Source of the DNA: Kibdelosporangium banguiense
Lineage (GTDB): Bacteria; Actinomycetota; Actinomycetes; Mycobacteriales; Pseudonocardiaceae
Reading direction: 5' to 3'
DNA length: 64,000 nt
Assembly: GCF_017876405.1 (NCBI RefSeq)
Contig: NZ_JAGINW010000001.1
Location: 4,043,203 to 4,107,202, forward strand
Made by a program: the position numbers and the translations under genes. The notes beneath the pieces were generated by a model, which made no database searches, was not told the origin of the DNA, and saw nothing but the letters and a program-made list of their open reading frames with translations. Below are positions 27,399-36,839 of the stretch, in pieces; the stretch's first letter is position 1; each line of letters opens with the position of its first letter.

Positions 27399-28799
27399 AT
27401 GGCTGAAGCAGGTACCTACCGGGCACTGCGAGCGGTGCTCATCCCGCTCGCGCTCGCGCAGTTCATCTGCAGCTTCGCCGGCTCGAACATGAATGTCATG
27501 CTCAAGGACATCAGCGCGGACCTCCACACGACGGTGCAGGGCGTGCAGGTCACGATCACGATCTTTCTGCTGGTCATGGCCGCCCTGATGATTCCCGGCG
27601 GCAAGGTGACCGACCGATACGGCCGGAAGCGGTGCTTCGTCGCAGGTCTCGCCCTGTATGGCGTCGGCGCCGTGCTGAGCGCGGTCGCCCCGGGGTTGGG
27701 CGTCCTCATCCTCGGCAACTCGATCCTCGAAGGTGTCGGTACGGCGTTGCTCATCCCGCCCGTCTACATCCTCACGACGCTGCTGTTCACAGAGGTGGCC
27801 TCACGCGCCCGCGCGTTCGGGGTCATCATGGCGATGGGCGGCATCGGCGGCGCGTCGGGACCGCTGATCGGAGGGCTCATCACCTCGGTGCTCAACTGGC
27901 GCGCGGCCTTCGTGTTCCAGGCCCTGGTGATAGTGCTGATCATTCTGCTCGGCCGCCGGATCAAAGATCCTTTGCCCCCGGACCCTGCGTGCCCTATCGA
28001 CATCGGCGGAGTGGTCCTGTCGGCCGTCGGCATGGTCCTCGTTGTCATGGGAATCCTGGCGGCTGACGACAACGGCTGGCTGATGCTCGCCCTGCTCGTC
28101 CTCGGCGGACTCGTCCTGGCGTGGTTCTTCCGATGGATACGCGCCAAAGAAAAGGCCGGCGGCAAGCCGCTGATATCGACGAGCGTGTTCCGCAATCGCA
28201 CCTCCAATCTCGGTCTCGTCACGCAGAACACGCAGTGGCTGCTGCTCATGGGGACGTCGTTCGTCGTGGCGGCGTACCTCCAGGTCGTGCGCGGGTACAA
28301 CGCGATCCAGACCGGTCTGATTTTCACGGCGGCCACGCTGGGCCTGCTCGTGTCGTCAGTATCCGCCGAGCGCCTGGCGAAACGGCGCGCCCAGCGAACG
28401 CTCATCGTGGCAGGCTTCGTCGTGACGATCGCCGGCATCGGCGTCCTGCTCGCCATGGTGGCCGTCTCTCCGAGTGTCTGGGCCTCCGTACCCGGACTTC
28501 TCCTGGTCGGACTGGGACTCGGCGTGATGCTGACCCCGTCGGTCAACGTCGTGCAGTCGAGCTTCGGCGAGGAGCAGCAGGGCGAGATCTCGGGCCTGTC
28601 GCGCGCTGTGTCGAACCTCGGCTCCTCGCTCGGTACGGCCATCGCCGGCACGATCCTCGTCGCCAGCTTCACGTCCCATGCATATGCCGCCGCGATGATC
28701 ACACTGGCGGCCGTCGGGCTCGGCGGACTCGCTGCCGCGGCGTTCCTCCCCAGGGACCTGGCCCCAGGCACCCCGCCTACGAGCCGAGGTGAGCTTTGA
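27399..28799 (+). CDS. MFS exporter, DHA2 (EmrB/QacA) type
   Basis: The 466-residue protein has about 14 membrane segments. The family motif A reads GGKVTDRYGRKRCFVAG (residues about 67-83), and motif C-like glycine patterns occur in helix 5 (GIGGASGPLIGGLI). It should export small hydrophobic or cationic compounds using proton force. GAAGGCGG lies upstream of the ATG. A remnant of a second exporter of the same class follows within a few bases, which suggests a former tandem pair. It is about 5.8 kb from the polymer operon and on the opposite strand, so a role there is only possible. Confidence 0.9.
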   Translation: MAEAGTYRALRAVLIPLALAQFICSFAGSNMNVMLKDISADLHTTVQGVQVTITIFLLVMAALMIPGGKVTDRYGRKRCFVAGLALYGVGAVLSAVAPGLGVLILGNSILEGVGTALLIPPVYILTTLLFTEVASRARAFGVIMAMGGIGGASGPLIGGLITSVLNWRAAFVFQALVIVLIILLGRRIKDPLPPDPACPIDIGGVVLSAVGMVLVVMGILAADDNGWLMLALLVLGGLVLAWFFRWIRAKEKAGGKPLISTSVFRNRTSNLGLVTQNTQWLLLMGTSFVVAAYLQVVRGYNAIQTGLIFTAATLGLLVSSVSAERLAKRRAQRTLIVAGFVVTIAGIGVLLAMVAVSPSVWASVPGLLLVGLGLGVMLTPSVNVVQSSFGEEQQGEISGLSRAVSNLGSSLGTAIAGTILVASFTSHAYAAAMITLAAVGLGGLAAAAFLPRDLAPGTPPTSRGEL

Positions 28800-29224
28800 G
28801 CCGGCCGAAGACGCGAGTTGTCGAGCAACGCGGTCCGCAGCCCAGCCGTGCCTTCGACGTTGTCGGCGCAGTGTTGTCGGCGACCTGGTCGACGGCTGGC
28901 AAGGCGTGTTCGTCGCCCGCAACGATGTCGTCCTATTCGGACAGATGGCCAAGGGCGGTGTGGCGCCCACGGTCTGAGGTGACGCAGACTGTCGAGTCTG
29001 GAATGCAGGCGGCTGCGATGAGCGATGCGCAAGCAGCGAGCGCGTTGGCAGGAAAAGGGATCACCGGTCCTACGGCCGACGAACTCATCCGGATCAATGC
29101 CGCGGCGCGTGTGGACGGATTGCGTGCCGCCATCCTCGTAATGGGCGCGTTCGCGCTCATTGGCATGACATTCGCCGTGCGTCTGCCTCGCCGGCCCCGA
29201 CTGCACTCGGTACCAGACCACTAG
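28796..29224 (+). pseudogene. Decayed second DHA2-type MFS exporter
   Basis: Three segments of a DHA2 exporter survive in two frames. First, PSRAFDVVGAVLSA (mid-protein loop) reads in the frame of 28796. Second, GWQGVFVARNDVVLFGQ then AKGGVAPTV reads in the frame of 28789. Third, MSDAQAASALAGKGI then ARVDGLRAAILVMGAFALIG and RLPRRPR, the usual C-terminus, reads in the first frame again to the stop at 29224. A large central part is deleted and at least one frameshift has occurred. Confidence 0.72.
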
Positions 29225-29245
29225 CCCTCGTGCGACCATCGAGGC

Positions 29246-31546
29246 ATGCCGGCTCGGACATTGGGAAACCTGCCTGTCGAACAAACCAGTTTCGTCGGTC
29301 GACGGCGTGAACTATCCGAGGCGCGCCGCCAGCTGTCCACATCGCGGCTGGTGACCTGCACCGGACCCGGCGGGGTGGGCAAGACCCGGCTGGCGTTGCG
29401 GATCGGCGCGCAGTGCCAGCGGGCGTTTCCCGACGGTGTCTGGCTCGTCGAGCTGGCCGGCCTCAACGAGGGGGAACTGATCGCCGATGCCGTTGCCGAC
29501 ACCTTCGGGCTGTCGGATCATCGCGCCGATCCGACCGGCCGGTTGGCCGAGTACCTTCAGGACAAGCACCTGTTGCTGGTGCTCGACAACTGCGAGCATC
29601 TGGTGGACGCCTGCGCTGTGCTGCTGACCAAGTTGCTGACGGCGGCGCCCCGTCTGCACATCCTGGCCACCAGTCGGCAGCTTCTCAGGATGGAAGGCGA
29701 GCAGCTTCTTCCGCTGGCACCGCTCACGGTGTTCCCGTCGGACGGGGCCGGCGGCGCTGGAGAGCGGTTCGCCTCCGAGGCGGTCACCCTGTTCGCCGAC
29801 CGGGCGGCCGCCGCAGCGCCCAGCTTCCGGCTCACCGGCGAGAACCTGGCTGAAGTGCACGCCATCTGCCGGCGGCTCGACGGTATCCCGCTGGCCATCG
29901 AACTGGCAGCGGTGCGGTGCCGCGGGCTCGGGCCCACCGAGATACTGGCCCACCTGGACGATGCGTTCGCATTGCTGACGTCCGAGCGCCGTGGGGGCGA
30001 TCCGAGGCACCGCACCCTGGAGACGGCGATGGCGGGGAGTCATCGTCTGTGCAGCCCGACCGAGCAGCGGATGTGGGCGCGGCTGTCGATGTTCGCCGAC
30101 GACTTCGGCCTCGATGCGGTCGAGGCCGTGTGTTCTGGGGACGGGATCGACCGGTCCGAGGTGTTCGACCTTGTTGTCGGCCTGGCCGACAAATCCATCG
30201 TGATCCGGGTTGACGGGTCCTACGGCCGGCAGGCGCGGTTCCGGCAGCTGGTCACCGTCCGGCAGTACGGAGCACGCGAGCTGGCCAGCTCTGGCGAGGA
30301 ACTCGCGGTCCGCGAACGGCACCTGGGCTACTACCGCGCCCTGGTCGATCGCGGGGAGAACGCCTACTTCCACGCCTGTGAGATCGCGTGGTTCACCGAG
30401 TTGCGCCGCGAACACCGCAACCTGCGGTCCGTGCTTGAGTTCTGCCTTGCCGACCCCGCCCGTGCGCCCGTCGCCCTGGACATCGTTGCCCGGCTTCAGT
30501 TCTACTGGTTTGCCTGCGGCCTCCTCCGCGAAGGGGGACTGTGGTCGCGCCGGGCGCTCGCGGCTGCCCCGCAACCAAGCGCGGTGCGTGCCCATGCACT
30601 GGTGGCGTGTGCGTATCTGCTGGAGTTCTGCGGCGAGTATGACGCGGTGGCGAGCATGCTCGACGAAGCGTGTGTGCTGGCCGGACAGTTCGGGGACCCC
30701 GCCACCATCGCGCAGGCCGACTGGTGTCGAGCGCTGCGTGCCATCTACCTTGGCGACGCGCCGAGCGCGCTCACGCTGCTCAATCGGGCGATGGTCGGAT
30801 TCCGTGCGGCGTCGGACATGGCGGGCGTCTTCCGCACGTTGATAATGCACGGAATCGCCGCGTTCACCGTCGCGCCAGACGAAGGACGGGTATCCGCGGA
30901 ACAGGCACGCGCATTGGTCGAGCTGGCGGGGGCCGGCTGGTCGAAGTGCATCGTGCTGCGGCTGCTTGGCCGGTACCGGCTCGCCGACGGTGCGCTCCAG
31001 GAGACAGCGGCCCTGTTCGAAGAGGCCCTGTCGCTGGCCTGGCAGACCTACGATCTGCGCGCGATCGGCCGGTGCGTCGAGGTGCTGGGATGGTGCGCCT
31101 CGGGTGATGGCAGGCACGAGCGGGCGGCTCTGCTCTGGGGTGCGGCCGACACGCTGCGGCGGTTCGTCGGGGCTGAGCCGAGTTATCCGCACATCTCCAA
31201 GCTCTTCGTCCAGTACGAGCGGATCACCCGGGACGCGCTCACCGAGCACGGGTTCGAGGCAGCCCTTGCCAGGGGCAAGGCGATGTCGCCGGCCGAAGTG
31301 GTCGAGTTCACGCTGGAAAAGGCGGCTCCCAGTCACGAGAAGGCGACGGCGGCCCAACTCACCCGTCGCGAGACAGAGATCGCCGAGCTGGTAGGGCAAG
31401 GGCTGACGAACAAGGAGATCGCCGCTCGGCTTGTGATCGCGCAGCGCACCGCCGAGGGCCATGTCGAGCGCATCCTGGACAAGTTGGGCTTCCGATCGCG
31501 GGTCCAGATAGCGGCCTGGATCAAGGGCGGCGCCGACGACGCGTGA
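29246..31546 (+). CDS. LuxR-family ATPase regulator (NB-ARC-like)
   Basis: The 766-residue protein has an AfsR-like ATPase at the N-terminus: TSFVGRRREL, Walker A GPGGVGKT (40-47), LLLVLDNCEHL (Walker B) and GIPLAIELAA. A helical-repeat middle follows, then a C-terminal LuxR HTH (LTRRETEIAELVGQGLTNKE, GHVERILDKLGF). This architecture differs from the two MalT-type regulators upstream but matches the truncated protein at the right edge of the window. The ligand and targets are unknown. It converges on the SARP gene with 36 bases between stops. Confidence 0.92.
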   Translation: MPARTLGNLPVEQTSFVGRRRELSEARRQLSTSRLVTCTGPGGVGKTRLALRIGAQCQRAFPDGVWLVELAGLNEGELIADAVADTFGLSDHRADPTGRLAEYLQDKHLLLVLDNCEHLVDACAVLLTKLLTAAPRLHILATSRQLLRMEGEQLLPLAPLTVFPSDGAGGAGERFASEAVTLFADRAAAAAPSFRLTGENLAEVHAICRRLDGIPLAIELAAVRCRGLGPTEILAHLDDAFALLTSERRGGDPRHRTLETAMAGSHRLCSPTEQRMWARLSMFADDFGLDAVEAVCSGDGIDRSEVFDLVVGLADKSIVIRVDGSYGRQARFRQLVTVRQYGARELASSGEELAVRERHLGYYRALVDRGENAYFHACEIAWFTELRREHRNLRSVLEFCLADPARAPVALDIVARLQFYWFACGLLREGGLWSRRALAAAPQPSAVRAHALVACAYLLEFCGEYDAVASMLDEACVLAGQFGDPATIAQADWCRALRAIYLGDAPSALTLLNRAMVGFRAASDMAGVFRTLIMHGIAAFTVAPDEGRVSAEQARALVELAGAGWSKCIVLRLLGRYRLADGALQETAALFEEALSLAWQTYDLRAIGRCVEVLGWCASGDGRHERAALLWGAADTLRRFVGAEPSYPHISKLFVQYERITRDALTEHGFEAALARGKAMSPAEVVEFTLEKAAPSHEKATAAQLTRRETEIAELVGQGLTNKEIAARLVIAQRTAEGHVERILDKLGFRSRVQIAAWIKGGADDA

Positions 31547-31582
31547 CCCGGCCGTAAGCCTCGGGACTTGGGGACGGCGAGA

Positions 31583-34504
31583 CTACTTCGCTCGGCGGGC
31601 CACTCGCAGGTCGGTGATCGGGCGTTCGTCGGCAGCCTCGAGCGCGGCTCGTGTGCGTAGGTAGAGCGGGAGTTCGCAGGTGGGGATGGGGCTGTTGATC
31701 GCCGTGCGCAAAGTCCCGGCCTCGTCCAGCAGGCGGGCCGCGTCTTGCCAACGGTGCTGATCACAGGCGATCGCGGCCAGTGCCTCGAGCACGCTGGCCA
31801 TTCGCCATCGGTCACCGAGTTCGCGGTGCAGAGCAAGACTTCGTTCAAGGAGCATGCGGGCTTCGGCTGAGCCGGTTGCATGGTGTACCAGGCCGATGAG
31901 GTTGAGCGTCCACGCGATTCCTTCCAGGCATCCGTTGTGCTCGGAAAGTGCGTTGGACTTGATGAGCAGCCGGAGCGCCTCCGTGTTGTCGCCGCGGTAG
32001 TGCGCTACCGCGCCGAGGTGCATGAGGTCGCTGGCTGTCGATCCGGTGTCGCCCAGTTCCTCGAAGCGGCGCAGGCTTTCGCGCGCCCACTCGGCGGCTG
32101 AGTCGAAGTCGCCGCGCAGCCATGCGGTGAAGGCGCACAGCTGCAGGGCTCGCGCGATGCCCGGAGCATCGTCCATGGCTTGGAAGGTCTCCAGAGCGGA
32201 CTGGTGGTAGTCCAGGGCCTGCTGGTAGCTGGCATGTTCCCGGCAGATCGAGCCGAGCAGCAGGCGGGTGCTGGCAGTGCCGTGCACGTCACCCAGCGAC
32301 TGATACAGGTCCAGACTCTGCTCGGCCAGCCGTACAGCAGCGTCGTAGTCGCACTGAAGGAAGGTGAGGGTGACGGCCCCGGCAAACGCCTTCGCCCGCA
32401 GTGCGTCAGGGGCTTGCTCACCATGATCCAGGGCGTCCGCCAGCCATTTGCGGCCATCCCCGTAGTGTCCGCGCAGCCGGCAGTACCGGGACAGTGAGCC
32501 GGCCAGTCGCAAGGCCAGTGCGGGATCAGGCTGAGCAGTCGCCCAGGCGATGGCTGCTCGAAGGTTCTCGTGCTCGGTGGCCAGCCGGTCCAGCCACTCC
32601 ACGGCGTTCACGCGGTCGAGGTGTTCTTCCGCCTGTTCGGCCAGCGCCAGGTGGAATTCGGCGTGTCGTTGCCGCGCGTCGGCCAGTTCGTCCCCGACGA
32701 GCTGGGCGGTGGCGAACTGGTGGATCGTATCCAGCAAGCGGTAACGCGAGGCGCCGGTTTCCTTGGCCACCAATGACTTCTCAACCAATCGGCCCAACAG
32801 ATCGGCCGCGTCGTCGTCGTGCGGCCATAGTGCTGTGACGCTCGCCAACCCGAAACTCCCGGCGAACACGGAGAGCCGCCGGAACAGTGCGCGTTCGTCG
32901 GGATTGAGCAGGTCATAGCTCCACTTGATGGTCGTGTGCAGGGCTCGATGCTGGGGACGTGCGGCATGGCTGCCGGAAAAGAGCGTGTGAAAGCGGTCGT
33001 GCAGGTGCTCGGCGATCTGGCGTACCGGCAACGCTGCCGCGCGGGCCGCCGCCAGTTCGAGTGCGAGTGGCAGTCCGTCCAAGCGCGCGCAGATCAAGGC
33101 CACTTCGTGCGCGGTAGCCCTGTCTGTGCCGATCTGGGCTCCGGCGTCCTGTGCCCGATCAAGGAAGAGCCGGACCGCGTCGTAGTGGAGAAGATCCCGG
33201 TGGGAATACGTGGCCCCGGGGTCCGGGGTGGCCAGGGGCCGCAGAGCGTGGACCGTTTCACCGGGTACATGCAGTGGCTCTCGGCTCGTGGCCAGGACCT
33301 GCAACTCCGGACAGTTGGGCAGCAGTACATGGGCCAGCCGCGCGCAGGTGCCGACAAGATGTTCGCAGTTGTCGAGGAGAAGAAGCAGCGCTTGATCTGC
33401 CAGCTGGTCGACCAGGCTGTCGGTGATGCTGCGACCGCCCTGTTCGCTCAGGCTGAGAGCGTCGGCGACCGCCCGCGGTACGAGGTCGGATTCGGTCAGT
33501 GGGGCCAGATCCACGAAACAGACAGGTTTGGTGTACTGCGCCGCTATGGCCACGGCCAGCCGCGTCTTGCCGCAGCCGCCGGGGCCGGTGAGTGTCACCA
33601 GACGCCGCTGGAGAAGCGACTGCCGCACCGTTGCCACATCCGTCTCCCGGCCGACAAGACGGGTGAGCGGCACCGGCAAGCGGCCTCTGAAGCGCTGGCC
33701 GGTCACTGTTGTGTCTGCTTGCGGGGCAACCGGCTGATCGATCGAGGGGTCGGCGGTGAGTATGGCTGTTTCGAGCCGGCGTAGCTTGGGGCCTGGCTCG
33801 ATTCCCAGTTCGTCGATCAATGTGACACGGGCACGTTGGAAGGCGGCCAAGGCATCGGCTTGGCGACCCGAGCGGTACAGGGCAAGGATCAGCAGTTCCC
33901 ACAGCAGTTCCCGGAATGGGTGCTGGATGACGAGGAATTCCAGTTCGCCGACGGCGGTGACGTGTTCGCCAAGGGTGAGGCGCGCACTGATCAGGTCTTC
34001 GGTAGTGGCAAGTCTGGCCTCATTGAGCCGGGTTGTCTCGGCACTTTGCCATTCGCCGAGACGGCAGTCGGCCAACGCCTCGCCACGCCACATCGTCAAC
34101 GCCGTCTGCAGCAACTCTGTCGCCGTTTTCGGGTCTCCTGCTGCCAATGCGTTCCGCCCGTCAGCAGAGAAGGTCTCGAAGCGGATGGCGTCGACCGCGT
34201 CCGCGGGTGCGCGCAGTGCGTAGCCGGAATCCTGGGTGGCGATCAGATCCGCCAAGCCGGCCGCACGAAGCTGACGGCGCAGGTGAGCCAGGTGACTGTG
34301 CAGGGTCTTCTGAGCCGCTGGTGGTCCCGCGTCAGCCCACAACGCATCGATGAGTGTCGCACGAGTCACCGTCTTGCCCGGCGGCAATGCCAGGCGGGCG
34401 ATCAGAGTGCGTTGTCCTCCACCATGTAGCTCCACTAAACCACCCGGACCGATTACCTCCATCGGCCCCAGCAGATGGATCTCCACGTTTTCCGGCATTC
34501 CCAC
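31583..34504 (-). CDS. AfsR-like SARP regulator with ATPase and TPR
   Basis: The 973-residue protein has the full AfsR plan. A winged helix lies at residues about 8-95 (TLIARLALPPGKTVTRATL, LRRQLRAAGLADLI), then a bacterial transcriptional activation domain to about 255 (ELGIEPGPKLRRLETAIL). An NB-ARC-type ATPase follows (GPGGCGKT near 310, LLLLLDNCEHL) and then TPR repeats. SARPs bind direct repeats near -35 sites and switch on secondary-metabolite operons. It lies 131 bases downstream of the polymer operon on the same strand and is the best candidate for its activator. An ATG six bases inside the GTG start is an equal alternative. Confidence 0.9.
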   Translation of the reverse strand: MGMPENVEIHLLGPMEVIGPGGLVELHGGGQRTLIARLALPPGKTVTRATLIDALWADAGPPAAQKTLHSHLAHLRRQLRAAGLADLIATQDSGYALRAPADAVDAIRFETFSADGRNALAAGDPKTATELLQTALTMWRGEALADCRLGEWQSAETTRLNEARLATTEDLISARLTLGEHVTAVGELEFLVIQHPFRELLWELLILALYRSGRQADALAAFQRARVTLIDELGIEPGPKLRRLETAILTADPSIDQPVAPQADTTVTGQRFRGRLPVPLTRLVGRETDVATVRQSLLQRRLVTLTGPGGCGKTRLAVAIAAQYTKPVCFVDLAPLTESDLVPRAVADALSLSEQGGRSITDSLVDQLADQALLLLLDNCEHLVGTCARLAHVLLPNCPELQVLATSREPLHVPGETVHALRPLATPDPGATYSHRDLLHYDAVRLFLDRAQDAGAQIGTDRATAHEVALICARLDGLPLALELAAARAAALPVRQIAEHLHDRFHTLFSGSHAARPQHRALHTTIKWSYDLLNPDERALFRRLSVFAGSFGLASVTALWPHDDDAADLLGRLVEKSLVAKETGASRYRLLDTIHQFATAQLVGDELADARQRHAEFHLALAEQAEEHLDRVNAVEWLDRLATEHENLRAAIAWATAQPDPALALRLAGSLSRYCRLRGHYGDGRKWLADALDHGEQAPDALRAKAFAGAVTLTFLQCDYDAAVRLAEQSLDLYQSLGDVHGTASTRLLLGSICREHASYQQALDYHQSALETFQAMDDAPGIARALQLCAFTAWLRGDFDSAAEWARESLRRFEELGDTGSTASDLMHLGAVAHYRGDNTEALRLLIKSNALSEHNGCLEGIAWTLNLIGLVHHATGSAEARMLLERSLALHRELGDRWRMASVLEALAAIACDQHRWQDAARLLDEAGTLRTAINSPIPTCELPLYLRTRAALEAADERPITDLRVARRAK

Positions 34505-34635
34505 CCCCGCCTGCGGCGCCCATCCGCAGGTCAGACACGGCTCTGAGAATGACCGATGCTATCTGCTCTCCAGGGAAAGAAAGGGCTAGAGCACGACCAG
34601 AACGTGCCATTGTCTCAAATCTGACAATCGAACTG

Positions 34636-35793
34636 TTATTGCTCCAAAGCCCGCTCGACTTGGTCGAGTGTTTCGACGATGGCCGTCCGGTCCGGGCGGG
34701 ACGTCGCCCTGTTGGTTTTCACTTCCCGGCCGGTGACCAGGAGAGCCACGGTTTCCGCTCGGTCTGCCAGGCCGTGTTCGACAGCGACTTCCAGCCCGGC
34801 CAGGGCCGCCGCCCCGGCGGGTTCGGCGCCCACGCCGGCCCGGCCGGCCAATGTCGCGACCGCGCCCAGTAGTGCGTTGTCAGAGACCGCCACCATTGCT
34901 CCGCCGCCTCGGCGCACCGCGTCCAGCACGGCGTTCCCGATGGCCGGGCGCACCACTGCGATGCCGTCGGCGACCGTGGCGGCGGGATCCAGCTCCGCCG
35001 GCCCGGCGGGGGTACCGAGCCAGGCTCGCACCAACGGCTGGCAGTGCTCGGCCTGTACGCCGATCAGGCGTGGTCGCCGCGTGGCGAGGCCGCAGCTGAC
35101 AAGTTCGGCGAAGCCTTTGTCGAGCGCCACCAGTGTGGGGCCGTCGCCGACCGGGGCGATCATCACGTCCGGTGGCCGGCGTTCGAGTTGTTCCCATATC
35201 TCGAATGCCACTGTCTTTTTCGCTTCGATGGTGAATGGGTTGGCGCCGGTGTTGCGGTCGAGCCAGCCGAATGTGCGGGCGGCGGCCCGGGAGAGGTCGA
35301 CGGCGGCCGCGTAGCCTGCGCGTACCAGGAAGACCCATGCGCCGGCTTGGGTCATGAGTGTGAGTTTGTCCGGCTGGCAGTCGGTGGACACGAAGATGAC
35401 GGCCCGTATCCCGGCTGCCGCGGCACCGAAGGCGGTCGCGACAGCCGCGTTGCCGGTGGACGCGGTGGTGATCGTGTCCACTCGGCGCCGCAGCCCGTCT
35501 TCGAGCACGAGTGCGGTGGCGCGGTCCTTATTGGACGCAGTCGGGTTGCGTGTCTCGTCTTTGATCCACAGGTGCGGCATGCCCATCGTCTGTCTCAGGG
35601 CCGGCGCGGGCAGCAGCGGTGTGCCGCCGATCGGCACCGGGTACCGCACCGGACCATCGTCAACCGGCAGCAGCTCCCGGTATCGCCACATGGTGAACGA
35701 TCCCGGCCGGTCCTGCGCTATCAGCGTGGGGTTGTAGTCGTATTGCAGCCATTCACAACCCGCCAGGCCGACCGACCCGGTCACACGGTCCAT
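34636..35793 (-). CDS. Threonine-synthase-like PLP enzyme
   Basis: This 385-residue fold-type II PLP enzyme has PTASNKDRATALV (Schiff-base Lys in SNKDR), STGNAAVATAFGA (phosphate loop) and APVGDGPTLVA. It resembles threonine synthases, which convert O-phosphohomoserine to threonine, but the host must also have a housekeeping copy. It is the last gene of the polymer operon, 19 bases after sbnA. It may supply threonine or catalyse a beta- or gamma-replacement that builds a variant diamino acid. The exact reaction cannot be told from sequence. Confidence 0.82.
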   Translation of the reverse strand: MDRVTGSVGLAGCEWLQYDYNPTLIAQDRPGSFTMWRYRELLPVDDGPVRYPVPIGGTPLLPAPALRQTMGMPHLWIKDETRNPTASNKDRATALVLEDGLRRRVDTITTASTGNAAVATAFGAAAAGIRAVIFVSTDCQPDKLTLMTQAGAWVFLVRAGYAAAVDLSRAAARTFGWLDRNTGANPFTIEAKKTVAFEIWEQLERRPPDVMIAPVGDGPTLVALDKGFAELVSCGLATRRPRLIGVQAEHCQPLVRAWLGTPAGPAELDPAATVADGIAVVRPAIGNAVLDAVRRGGGAMVAVSDNALLGAVATLAGRAGVGAEPAGAAALAGLEVAVEHGLADRAETVALLVTGREVKTNRATSRPDRTAIVETLDQVERALEQ

Positions 35794-35812
35794 GTCGTGG
35801 TCACCTCGTGTG

Positions 35813-36814
35813 TCAGACTGGCTGGGAGCCGGCGGTCAGCTTGTTGGAATTGAGTACGTTTTCGCCGTAGAGGTCCTGTAGCCAGTTGGTTTGGTAGATG
35901 GTGTCGAGGTAGCGTTCGCCGAGGTCGGGGGCGATGGCTACTGCGGTGAGTGCACGTGTGTCGTGCTGGGCCAGCCAGTCTGTTGCGCCGCTGACCACTG
36001 TGCCGGTGGAGCCGCCGAAGAGAAATCCGTTTCGGGCCAGGCGGTGGCAGGTGCGGATGGTGTCGGCTTCTTCGACGTGGATCACGTCGTCTACATAGGA
36101 TTCGTCGAGCAGTGGCGGGCGGAGGCTGGTGCCCAGGCCGGGGATCATTCGGCGGCGTGGTGTGCCGCCGAAGGTGACCGAGCCGACGCTGTCCACGGCG
36201 ATGATCCGTACTGGCCGGTGCCGTTCCCAGAAGTAGCGTGCGCAGCCCATGAGGGTGCCGGTGGTGCCGGCTCCGATGAACAGTACGTCCAGTTGTGGGA
36301 ACGCGGCTGCGATCGCTGGTGCTGTTGTGTGGTAGTGCGCTTTCCAGTTGCCTGGGTTGGCGTATTGGTTGAGCCAGATGTATCGGTTGTCGGAGGCGCA
36401 GAGGGTGCGGACGTGGTCGATGCGTGCGCCGAGGAAGCCGCCGTTGGTGTCGGGTTCGGTGATGATGTGGACGTGGCTGCCCAGTGCTTCCATCAGTCGT
36501 CTGGTGGAGAGGTTGCAGCGGGAGTCGGTCACGCAGAGGAACTGGTAGCCCTTGCTGGCCGCGATCATGCTCAGTGCCACGCCGAGGTTTCCGGATGAGG
36601 ATTCGACCAGGATCGATCCCGGTGTCAGGGCGCCGTCTCGTTCGGCGGCTGTGATCATTTCGGTGGCGGCTTTGAGTTTGATGGAGCCGGCGAAGTTGAA
36701 GCCTTCGCACTTCAGGAAGAGCGGGTGCCCGACGATCGACCGGAGGTCGACGTAGAGCTCCTCCTCGTTGAAGTCCTGTGGAACGGAGATGACTGGCACC
36801 GTTGCACCCCTCAT
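35813..36814 (-). CDS. sbnA: SbnA-like N-(2-amino-2-carboxyethyl)-L-glutamate synthase
   Basis: This 333-residue cysteine-synthase-like PLP enzyme has FAGSIKLKAA (PLP lysine), ESSSGNLGVALSMIAA, WLNQYANPGNWKAHY, DSVGSVTFG and PDLGERYLDTIYQTNWL. These stretches match staphylococcal SbnA and the VioB type. In the known pathway SbnA joins O-phosphoserine to glutamate, and SbnB then cleaves the product oxidatively to L-2,3-diaminopropionate and 2-oxoglutarate. Its neighbour at 36840 is that SbnB. It starts 25 bases after the sbnB stop. Assignment is by pattern, without alignment. Confidence 0.88.
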   Translation of the reverse strand: MRGATVPVISVPQDFNEEELYVDLRSIVGHPLFLKCEGFNFAGSIKLKAATEMITAAERDGALTPGSILVESSSGNLGVALSMIAASKGYQFLCVTDSRCNLSTRRLMEALGSHVHIITEPDTNGGFLGARIDHVRTLCASDNRYIWLNQYANPGNWKAHYHTTAPAIAAAFPQLDVLFIGAGTTGTLMGCARYFWERHRPVRIIAVDSVGSVTFGGTPRRRMIPGLGTSLRPPLLDESYVDDVIHVEEADTIRTCHRLARNGFLFGGSTGTVVSGATDWLAQHDTRALTAVAIAPDLGERYLDTIYQTNWLQDLYGENVLNSNKLTAGSQPV

Positions 36815-36839
36815 GTGTCTGGTAGAGCACTCGAGCTGC

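Noticed and set aside
27764..29284. Minus-strand open frame of about 500 codons
   Set aside because: It is antisense to the MFS exporter and the MFS remnant; serine- and arginine-rich with no membrane segments or motifs.
29312..31462. Minus-strand open frame of about 715 codons
   Set aside because: It is fully antisense to the LuxR-ATPase regulator with intact Walker and HTH motifs.
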